Assembly: GCA_946406115.1 (NCBI GenBank)
Contig: OX291543.1
Coordinates: 3,350,501 to 3,414,500, forward strand
DNA from: Apoda limacodes
Lineage: Eukaryota; Arthropoda; Insecta; Lepidoptera; Limacodidae
Length of the DNA stretch: 64,000 bases
Direction: 5' to 3'
In this document: positions 19,307 through 31,300 of the stretch, piece after piece
Layout of the letters: every line of letters starts with the position of its first letter
How positions within the stretch are numbered: position 1 is the stretch's first letter
Made by a program: the position numbers and the translations under genes
The notes under the pieces: generated by a model
Told to the model about the DNA's origin: nothing
Database searches by the model: none
What the model saw: only the letters and a program-made list of their open reading frames with translations

Positions 19307-22300
19307 GTAAGACCTTTTTGATTTCCTAATATTCCATATACCTATGTACATCCTATGTATGTGTATATACAAACTCAAATGTACCTAGGTAGTGATTATC
19401 TTATCTTTGTTCATTTTCCTTGTACCTACCTAGACGTTGTTTTAATTGCAAGATATACTTACGATATATTAGGTAGCAACTTTTACCCGACTGACCCAAA
19501 GGAGAGTAATGTTTTTGTCTCTTTTAATAAATTTAAACATATTTACTAACTTATAATTTATAGGTAGCTTGGTGTTTTAACTTTGTGCATATTATTCATT
19601 TGGAAGGCAAAAACATAAAACCTATGTTTACCTTACTGACCCTGAAGGAAGATAATTTTTTCGCGCGTATGTATGTATGTGGGTATGTCCGTTCTATTAT
19701 AACTGCCTGTAGCCTTTAATATATGTCTTAAACGAAAGGTATTCGTTTTCAGTATTACAGGGTACATAAAATAGTCAAGCGCGAGTCGAAAAAAATACTA
19801 ATACTAAAAAGCTGTAAATAAAAATAAATAATTAAATAAATAAATAAACCCGACGCCAAAACCATTAAGAACTAAAAAGCAATAAAGAAGGGCACCTAAA
19901 AGATACTAAATATTTAACTACAAGCAGGCGGGACTCATTTCAATGCAAGTTCAAATAGTAGTAGTAGTAAGGTACCTTACAATGAGTTCCATCTACTTAT
20001 TGTTTAATATTTATTTGGTATCTTTTAGGTGCACTTGTTTATTGCTTTTTAGTTCTTAATGTTTTTGCAGTCGGGTTTTTTATTTAAATTATTAATTATT
20101 TTTATTAAATAAAAATATAGCACGCTTTATTTCGTCTATAGATCTGGGACCTTATTGGGAACAGTCTTGAGCTTTTTGGACTCTAGAATTCAAGAGAAAA
20201 ATGTCTGGAAGTCTAACTTACCTCTCGAAATACGTGAATAAACTTGTATTCATTTTTCTCTCAAATTCCCGAGTCCGAATAACTCGAGACCGTTCCCAAT
20301 GAGGTTCCTAAGCTGAGCTGTATATTATAATGAAGAATTTGTTAGATATATTTGTATGTTAATTTTAAGCATTTTCGACTTTATTCGTGCCAGTACGTTT
20401 AGGTAATTAAAAAAAATACCTCCTCCTTTATTTGCAATGAAATTCGTCAGAGGCTCTTTGTATGTGTGTGTGTGTGTGTGTGTGTGTTACTCTTTGTATG
20501 TGTGTGTGTGTGTGTTACTCTTTGTATGTGTGTGTGTGTGTTACTATTTTTACCCACGACGGACGAAACAGAATGTAGCGCGCGGGGGTAGTATGCGTTG
20601 AGGGTTAGTGGTTCTTTATGTGTTTACGTATGCTTACGTATGCCTGTTACCATTTCCCTCGAAAACTACTGGACCGATTGCGTTGCAGTTTTATGCTTTT
20701 ATAAGGTATCGTTTCAGAACTGGTTCTATGACATGTTTTACGACTGTAGACCAGCCAATATATAAACGGGACGGGATAGGATAGAAGGCTTCTAAGAAAC
20801 TAGTGATCCGACTTCGATGCGGTTTTTTTGCATTATATTTATAGATATGTGTCGTTTCAGGTTGAAGTTTTTAGACATGTTTTACAGGGATGATTAGAAA
20901 AGTGTTGAAGTGTTAATTTGCCAGGAGGCGCTGCAATAAGCATCTTTCGTTAGTCAAAATTAGTATATTTTTCTGTAAAACCTCTGACTAAAAAGTCAAA
21001 GTAGGTGATATGAATCTAAGAAATTCCGTCGGATCAATTTAAAAATTTATAAACAAAATACGCAAGTGAACAGCATGCATAGCTTACTAATTCAGCAAAT
21101 TCGAGAATTGCCACACAGAAGTTTGGTTCTTTTTCAATGATCTAAGATTACAAGAAAATGCTCATTTACGTACTAAACCAACCAACAAACAACAAAATAT
21201 ATAATAATCGAAGAGTTAACATTTTTCAACACAAATTTATACAATACAATACAGTACAATACAAATACTCTTTATTGCAACACAATATACAGATTCTGGA
21301 CAATTAATATAACAAAGAAAAAAATAACAGTTCAAAATCTTAATTCGACTACTGAAGAATCACGCTCTAAAAAGTATGAAAAAAGAAAATATTGTCATCT
21401 GAAATTGTTATGTACAAACTATTCAATATTTATTGTTTATTAAATAAACATCTTAAACGTAGGTAATATATTTTTACCCACGACGACGGCACGGAGAAGC
21501 GATAATGCGTTTAGGGTGAGAGATTGTTTGTTTGTGCAAACCAATGTTGCCATTTATATCCAAAACTAATAGTCCGATTTCCATGCGGTTTTCGGTAATA
21601 GGTTCGTAGTTGATTGTTCCTGGTTTTTAAATAGGTGTTGTTACGGTGGTAACTCATTAGAGGGCGCTGGAGTAAACATTTAATTTTGGAGACCAATGTT
21701 GCCATTTATCTCCAAAACTGCTTATCCGATTTTCAGTAATGGGTACGTGGTTGAATAGTGATGATTGTTAGATAGATGTTACGGTGGTAACATACTAGGG
21801 GGCGCTGCAGTTAACATTTTGCTTTCGTTGTTTTTGCTCGTTTTTGCCGAATAGGATCGTCCTGTTAGTTTGAAACTTTGCAGTTATATGTGGTTTACAT
21901 GTCAATACTATAAATTGGCAACTTTAGGCCGATCTGATGAGGAAGCCATGCGGTGGATACTGGAACTCTTCAATGGCTACTAGCAAACTTTGTGTTGTTG
22001 AGCTCGTTAGATTGGTTTTTACGAGCCTCTTTCATTACGCATGTTGGCGAGGGTTTAATGATGGAGCCAAAAGGAATATAGTGGAACTCCTTAATGGTTA
22101 CTAGTAAAACCTGCAAGTTTGGGCTAATTTGATTTCTAATGACAAGGCAATGTCTAAGGCATCTTTATGGCCTCTCTTCTGTCTCCTCGGTTTGCGGCCG
22201 GCGTAAAGTGCTTCTCAATCACTTCAATTCTTCGTAATGATATCGACTGCCACCATGGTACAGCAGGTTCCCGAATATGACCTTATCTTCTTCTGTATGC

Positions 22301-25300
22301 TATGTCGGTGACTTTAGTTTTTCGTCGGATCAATTTCTGATTATATCCTTCAAAGAAACTCCGAGCATAGTTCTTTCTATAGCTCGCTAAGTGACTTTTA
22401 AATTTTGGATCTGACCAACTGTCAGTGTCCACGTTTCCGCACCATAGGGCATGACCAGCAACATGCATTGATCAAAGACTTTCGTTTTTAAGCATTTAGG
22501 AATGGGCAATGTGAAGACCTGACGCAACTTTCCAAATGCCGCCCAGCTCAACTGAATTCTTTATCGAAGTCGTTTCTGCCTAGTATAATCGTCTGATCTA
22601 GGTAGATATATTCTGCAACAGCTTCGATTGCGAGATTATCGGCGACCACTGGTCTTAAGTCAACGTGTGTATAAGATATGACCTTCGTCTTGTCTTAATT
22701 TATATTGAGACCCACTCATTTGGAAGAACAGTTGCAGCTGTTCAGCATTTCTTCTAATTCCTGAAGAATTCAGCCATTATAACGATGTCATTCGCAAATT
22801 AAAGATGGGAAATAAACTCGCTGTTATGCAGATATCCTCTTGTGAAGTAATTAAACTGTTTCGGGAATAATTCATCTTCCTATTGTGCCATGCTCCTATG
22901 CGCAATAGATGGTCCTGCAGCCTTTTCGGAAACCAGCCTGTTTCGAAGGTTGAAAGTCTCCGGGCGAGAAAATTGATTAATCGCTTGAGAACAACATATA
23001 AACATGGCTTAGGAGTGAGATCGACCTCTAATTCTTTTAAAGCGCTTTGTCTCCTTTTTTTGAAAAAGAATACACTTCTACTGAACGCTTCAGGCCTATG
23101 ACGGTTATACCTTTAGTCACAGTCTAGTCATTAATTTCATTCCAACAGTTTGCAATCAAAGGCGTCTAACCAGAGTAATCTTGAGGTAAGGTGCGGGGCG
23201 AGAAGGAGGCGAGCGCACCCGAACACTTGTATAATTTTTTATTTGTATACCCAAGGCTATTTGCAGCCGGTCATACATTCTGTCGCGGGCCATAACTGTC
23301 TCGAAGTTTCGGATTTATCAATGGCTAAACTAAAAAGATGACTGAATGAATGAATTAAATTAATGTTTTGGCTGTGGTTCAGGCGTTGTTATGTTGTGTA
23401 AGACGGTATTGAAGAGCTCCTGTAATACTGCCGAACTAGGATTCCACTCCGCCGTGATACCGTGTTCACCTGGCGCTTTGTTGTCCCTAAATTGCTCAAG
23501 AGTTATCCTAATCTGTTTGAATAGGTTTCGAGTAAAACCAAACCTGCTACATAAACTTTATAGAACACTTTTCAAAAGAATTTCTATCATGTTTTGGGCA
23601 ACTTACGTCATGACCTTTTTTATGTACTGTATATTATTGTGTTATTTTTATGCAAATACGTTTAAAAAAAACAAATTTCTATAAACTTCTAAAAAAAGTA
23701 TCTAAGTACTTGCTCCTTCTTATGTTAGGGTTTTCTAGAATGAGAAATAACGTTCGTCGGATCGCCTACAATATTAAATAAATTTTCAGGTGCCTTCTGT
23801 ATGTAAGTACATATGCACCCTTTGTGCCCATAAACTGGAGAAAGCATACTCCTTCAAAGAGCAGATTGTTGAGCATGTGACTCTGATGATACAAGGCTCA
23901 AAATTAACAGGTAAACTTTAGTCATTTTCACATGTGGCGACTAAAATAAAACACATTTTTACATGTAGCTACTGAAAATCGACACATTTTGATATAACAT
24001 CCATTCATACTAATATTATAAATGTGATAGTGTACCTATTTGTTGGGCACCTACTTACATCTCTACTTTTTATTTTCTGTGGTGAATTATTATTACCGGA
24101 TGAAGAAGTTCTTGGGTTATCTTCGTCTCGGTACTTGGTACTGATCATCAGTTTCAACTTAAATGATGAACAGAGTCAGTTACACTTAATTCTATTTGCA
24201 GATGAGGAGTACTTAGATGAATCCATTTTAGCAGAAGACTATCTGAAGAAAGAAACCTTTGCAATGGACAAAATGATGACGAGCAAATCAGAATCTGATG
24301 ACATTGATGACAACAGTTTTGATGGTAAATCAAATAAGAAACTTAAAACATACCGAGGGTCTGAAGGCTCTAGCGTTTGAACGAAGGCCAGATTGAGGCG
24401 AAGCTGGTTTTCCAGGTGTTGCCACAACCATTAGCTAAGCCATGCAAAGAAGCCTATTCAGACTCGTTCCTTCAAAAACCCTCGACTTCGAAAATCGTAA
24501 AGTTTCCCGACTCTGCAACAATCCATATTTCCATACTAATATAATAAATACGCAAGTGAGCTTGTTTGTTTATCCGTTCTTCACGCCGCCAAGGAGCATC
24601 CAATTGAGCTGGAGATAGAGATAAATGAAGATGTAAAGAAGAACAAAGGGTACTTTAATCCTTGAAAATTTAAAAGTTCCAGCATCAATAACTTTAAATG
24701 AATCCCACGAAGATGTGTTATAGCTTGCTATAGCAAACTGTCTTACTATAATCAAGGAGTTGCCGCAGGAGTCTTACACTGCTAACCGAGTTTATCGCCG
24801 CTGAAGCCGCTGGCAAAAACTAGTGAATTATAATTCAAGATGTTTGATACCTAATTAGTCTTGAAAGTTGGCACGAAGGAAGGTCACATCCCATAGCACA
24901 AGTAAAGGGAAAAATAGTTCTTTTTATATTTTAGTGCGAATTTTATTAATTTTTTTACATACCTCAGCCTAATCCTGACTTACTTCTTCAAGAACTAGCA
25001 AAGAGGTATATATCATTCTGGTCTCTCACTTTTGAAAGCTGGAGATTTAGGACTTAAAAGCCTCTTTAACCCAGGTAAACTGCGTGATAAAATCGGTGCT
25101 GTGGCGATGGGCTCAACACCTGTTACACAGTACTAAAGTGGTTGGTGAAAAGAGGCGGTTTTCCACATTATGATGCGGACATAAAGCCGTGGAAATATAC
25201 AAACATACGAAACCCTCACGGCTACAGTTCTATTCTTACTTTTTAGGGTTCCGTACCCAAAAGGTGCTAACGGAGTCCTATTACTAAGCCTACGCTGTCT

Positions 25301-28300
25301 ACCTGTCTGCCAGTCTGACCATTAAAGAATCTTTTAGACAGAAGTAGGGAGAAGCCTAAATTTTTCCAGAATATTATGTTGTAATGGGGGATTATCTGAC
25401 AAATAATAAAAAGTTAAAAAAGTAAAAACTCAGGGGGGTTTTTCATTGAACCAAATCGAATAGATTGTTATGAATATCAAATTTTTAAATTTTTTTCATA
25501 ACAGCACGGAAAGGTACGCTTTTGCCAAATGCACAAAAATTTCGTAGACCGTAGCACGTAGCACTCTGTATCGTAGTTTCGTAGCAAATTGGTTTGCGTA
25601 GCGACATCGTCGTGGCGTAGCACATAGACACCTACGACTACTTCTCGGTTCGCATTTCTAACATATTGATCAAACACTATGAAATTTTGAAGACGTGTTC
25701 TAGAATAAAAATTAATGTATTTCTTTTATGGGGACACACGAAACACATTTTTGTTGTTTTTGCTCTATTTTTGAGCATACACATAATGTGGGGATGTGTG
25801 AAAACTATTTGTCGAATTAGCGCTGCATTTACGAAATATTAAGCTAAATGACTGTTCTTGGGTGTAAAAAAAAATTTGGTGAAAAATCATTGAAGTAGTA
25901 AGTAAGAAGTAGCATATACATATAATGATATTAAAAGGAAAACTATCATAAGTAGGCTTTACAACTTAATGAGTAATAGTCGACCAACTCAAAAAATGTC
26001 GTCGGAAAAGTAAATATTTCTTACAAATTGCATTGAAAGGTACTTGATGAATTCGGTATTTGTGTAAAACAGGTTTTAAATATAAGTTTATGAACCATGT
26101 AACATTATAGAAAATAAAACTATAACATTCTGAATACTAATATCTACTTACTAATTTAATAACAATATTTACGTTTGAATAACGCATAGGCGGCGGATGT
26201 CTGATCTGATGTGTTTCTCGAACCACCTATACCAAAGAAGGTTATGATTTGCACTTTAAGAGTTTTGTTTTCGATTGATTTAAGTTAAGTTTCGTTTGAA
26301 AATCGTTAACGTTGTTTAACCGGTGCCAGATATATGTGTACAAAAAGTGTGGCACATGTATTTGAGCATTTTTGCAATAAACAAATGCTCAAATACCCGT
26401 GACACACTATACATTCAAATGTGTGCACAAATGTTTGAAGCCTGTCAAGCGGCGCTGGCGTAAGAGAAATATAACCTTAATTTTCTCCCTTTAAATACAG
26501 AAATGGACCAATACAATAAAGAAGAAGCGTCCTGTACTTACTGTGATTTTCACATGCCATGTGTGAACGATGAAGATAATACTATTGAGGATCACGCATC
26601 AGCGCTACAAGACAGTTTGAATCTCAAAAAATGCCCCCTTTGTGGGACTTCAGTCAGAGGAGCAATTGAAGACCATCATACGAGGTAAATAATGCTGCAG
26701 GGGTGCATGTCTTTTCTTGGAAAAAGAGATTTAGGCCGTTATTCACCACGCTGCTGCCCTAGAGACCAGCCTGACTAGGCTGAAGGATGGCTGACGGTTT
26801 GACGTATCTTTCAAAACACAGGGGAGTTCAGAAAAATTTACCACTAGGCGATCACACATCCAGGATCTGCCCACACATGACGTTACTTAACTTCCAGAAG
26901 ACAAATGTAACTGGCTCCTTATAATAACAACAGGTAAATAATTGCAGCCTGTTTAGCCACGGTTTCGTTCGTGACGGGTATTTAAAAATTTGTTAATTGG
27001 CACAAATGCTTAAATAACCGCGCCACATCATGTGATAAGTGCACAAATATGTATTTGTACAAAGATCTGGCACCGGCTTCATAGCCTCGATTTCTTGACA
27101 AGCATTGGACAAATCAAATAGACGCAGATAGATTGAATGTTCTCTATATGCGCGGATTTTATCGTTCTATCGACCAAAAATAAATGAAATATGGCGGCTC
27201 TTACGGTGTGCATTCAACGCATCAGCTGTACATGCTCAGTAGTAGATCAGACAATGCACTGTCAAAATAATGATCTGCCATTTTGATAGATTGCCAAATT
27301 GATAGCCCTGATAACACTGCATAGTGCAAACATTTATGCACTTGTTTTAAAACATAGTAATTAATGTATTAAATATTCACATACCAGGGCCGCACTATGT
27401 ATTAAATATGTGTACCACTGTTTGAATATTTGTCAAGCAAAGTCGTTTTTGCGTTTTTTTTATTTGCAGATGTCCTGGCATGGTCTCAGATTATGAGATC
27501 AAGGACTACCCTTGCCATTTCTGTGAAAATGTATACTCCAATAGAAAGGCTTGTTTTACACACTTAAGAATGAAACATGGCCGTAAGTATATTTACAAAA
27601 TTGTCTGACCCAGCACGATTAGTTTCGAATTAAAAAAAAAACACTTAGGATTTGCTTTTGCTGTGTAGGTACCTACGTAAATTAAATACGGCCCTTGGCG
27701 TGTTCTTTTTTCGAAAGTAATGACATATTTTAGAAAAATAATTTTATTGATTTTGGTGTGACGTAGGAACATTTAGTGTTTATTGAAAATCAATTTAATT
27801 TTAATCACTAAAAAATGGTAAAAAATACCAGGGGTGCACAAAATCTGCGGCGACTCGTAGCCGTATGTCAGAGATAAGTGCTACGGTGTTCGATAGTATT
27901 TGTGCATTTGGCTCGTACGCTCTTTGTGCTGTTATAAAAAAAATAATAGAATTGATTTACATAACAAAGATTTTTTCGTTACATTGAAGTCCTTGTCTAC
28001 GGCTCGGCCTTCACACTCATAGGTAAATACTTGACCTGCAATTGCCTATTTCGCGGACTATTCAATAACGTACTGTTCCTCCTTTTAATTTTACAATATT
28101 TTTGCAGTAAAACTAAGCAACGATTACGCTATCAAGCAAATGTATAAAGCACGCCAGAAGTGTCACATTTGTAATAAAGACTTTAGTCAGAAGCAAATAT
28201 TGAATAAGCACATGTGGAGAGTACATGGATATGAGGTTACTGTTACTAAATATTAAATTTATCGTATTAGGTACATTTAAACCCTATTCTTTTTTACTTG

Positions 28301-31300
28301 CCCAATTTGTGCACAAAATAGTAAATATGGGCATTAATGGGCAATAGATAAAATATAATTTAATCTTTATTTTTTTATATGATGCGTATTTCTCATATTT
28401 TGTGCCTAAATATATTGTATCATTGTTATTGAGGTTAGAACTTTGTTTACAAAATAAAGCAAGTAATAAAAATAGGGTGTAGTGCTAGTGGTAGTACAAT
28501 CGTTAACATGTTCAAAAATCATTGAAAATTCAGTGTTTGACGAAAGGATAAATTTTGGCAAAAGTAGATATTTGACGGTTTGTGTAGAGAAGAGAGTGTC
28601 CATGCAATCAGACGTACCCCCTTAGGCATCATTTAAATATTTTAATCAGTTACTTTCACAAAAAAAAAAAAAACATACCAAAATAATGTTCTTTTAATTA
28701 TTGCATGAAGCTTGTGAAGAATGTTTTTTTACCATATTTTAATTTTATTTAATTTCTTTTCAATTGCAATTTGCAACCCTGATTGCAAGGATACCGTACA
28801 ATTATCAGATAAGGATCATGGTAGAAATTTAGTTCGGTTCAGATTTTTTAATTCTGTCAGTAGATGTTTTTTTTTCGTTAATATTATATTCAACATATTA
28901 ACACCACCCAAAAATATAAATTACTGTAATATGTGATAGATAAGTTTTTTTACCACTGAGGTGACAAACAAGCTTACAGTCAGCCTGATGGTAAGCGGTC
29001 ATCGTATCCTATGGAACTTGTTTTTTATTAATTAAACGGATTAGATATTAAATAAACATTCGCTATTTTCAAATACAAACTTGCTTATACTAAATACATT
29101 TGAAATGATTCGCGTGGCCAATAGCCCTATGCAAATAGAGTATCATTGTAATTTTTTTTAGGGGAAAATAATTTTTTTAAAAACCTTTTTTGTTTTCTTT
29201 TATTTTGCACTTATTTTTCGATCTTTAATACTATTTTTTAGTTTGAAGGGATTGTTTTTTCACTGATTTTCATAGGGCTTTCACTGTTACAAATTTTATT
29301 GTTTTTTGTAGGGCTGTCACTCTTTTAGACATTTATTTTTATAATTTTTTATTTTTTTACATATAGACAGAGAGACGTAAGGCGTTTATTTGTCCGCTTT
29401 GTACGGAACGCGTTAGCTACGGTATCAACTTTAGCCAGCATCTTCTTGGTCACGGGATTCGTGAACAGATTGAGAAATTGGAGTTTGGTGACATGGATGG
29501 TAAGCAAATAATTAAGAAAAACTGTACTTTTTTCGATGACTCAAATTATTAAAAATACCTAATACCTAAAGATCGATGATTTTGTTTACGCTATTCTTAA
29601 AAGCCCTCAAAGAACAAGGTTTTCATACGTTATGGTATACGATTTTATATGTCCCGTGACCTGTTAATGCTTAAGAACTGAAGTCACAGTCGTCCCGGTT
29701 AAATCCCGTGTTACGATACGATACGATATGATACGATATAGGTAAACATTGTAAATAACCGAGTAAAAGTGATGCTTTAGTGCGGAGTTACTTTTAGAGA
29801 CTGTTTCCTTACCTACCCTAATAAATAAGATTAGTATTGTACCATTCATCATTCATCTATTTTTATTTGACACTAACTTTTGCCCACGGTTTCACCCGGC
29901 CTAAAGTCGTTTATCGGTGTAGGATTTCAACGGCAACTCCTCAAATATATATGTAGACAAAAAACGACTCACACTTGACGTTTTCAAGTAGCCTATGCGT
30001 CCTTTTTTAACCATCTCCGTGGCAAATTTCGTCTTAATCGGGACAGTGGTTTAAGGGTGAAGAGGTAACTGACAGATAGACAGACAAAGTTACTTTCGCA
30101 TTTATAATATTAATATGGATTCAATGAGGCTTGAAGACGGTCAAGTTTAAATTGTTCGTCAATTGTTGATGTACCTACATCACTTTGCGTCAGTGTCAAT
30201 TGAAAACGATTAATAAAGCTTAGCTCAAGCAAATGTTCTTGATTTGCTCGAAAATGATTCTCATAAAAATGAACCGGTCAGCACCGAGACTATTATAGGA
30301 ACACTACCGTAGTAGCTGCAACCGATCACGGCACGGTCAGATTGTCTCGATGATTGGCTGTAGTAATTTTACTATAATCAATTAGCGTGCGGTTTAGCAA
30401 GTTTATTCATAACAAATATAGACTCGAGTACCCACGTCCGATGGCAGCAGGCAATTCTCGCTTTAAGCCTGGTGATGGTGAAGCGGCGGATACCCTTGAG
30501 TTTCGTATAGGTCGTATTATATAAAAAATATAATTAAACCAATATTTATAATAATTTTTACAGATTTCATGCTATACAAAAGCGCGATTCAAGAAAAAAC
30601 CAAGTTTAGGTTCCGTAAGACGACGGCCAGTAAACAAACCATAGATGGTATACGCTCGCATTTTATGTGCAGCCAATCGGGGCTCTATGTATATCAGGTA
30701 ATTATAAAGCGTTATTTTTAGGATTTCGTACCCAAAGGATGAAAACGGAGCCCTATTACTAAGCCAAAGCGTACGTTGTCTGTCTGTCTGTCTTTCTGTC
30801 TGTCCGGCCATTAAATCTATAGTCCGAAAAGGTAGAAGCCTGAATGTGTTATAATAGTGAATTATCTAACAAAGAGTGAAAGTTAAAAAAGTACCAAATT
30901 AAAGGGTATGGGGACTCCCATACGATTAACACGTTTTCGTTGTTTTTGCTCTATCGCATTCAAGCTTCAAACTTGCAGTGTTTATATCATCAAATAATAA
31001 AAACCGGCCAAGTGTGAGACGGGCCCACGCTATTACCATCTTAAATTAGCGTTTCAGCCCCATCTAACTATTATTGACAGGAATAGCAACAACACATTTT
31101 TTTGTTGGGATTGGTCCGTCATTGGATGGGTGACCGCTAGCGGTACACTTTTTTGCTTTTTATTCGCAAACGGATCCCTGAATTTTAAAATGGTTTTCAT
31201 ACACCCGCAATATATTTGAACGTCCTACTCAACGACACCGTGGGATACCTATATATGAAAAAAAAATCATTTATTCGTACGTTTAGAGGAGGAACCCTGA

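Noticed and set aside
24024..24380. 118-codon frame as a stand-alone gene
   Set aside because: Only its second half (24202-24324) is coding, as exon 3 of the ZAD gene; the first half is intron ending in a polypyrimidine tract.
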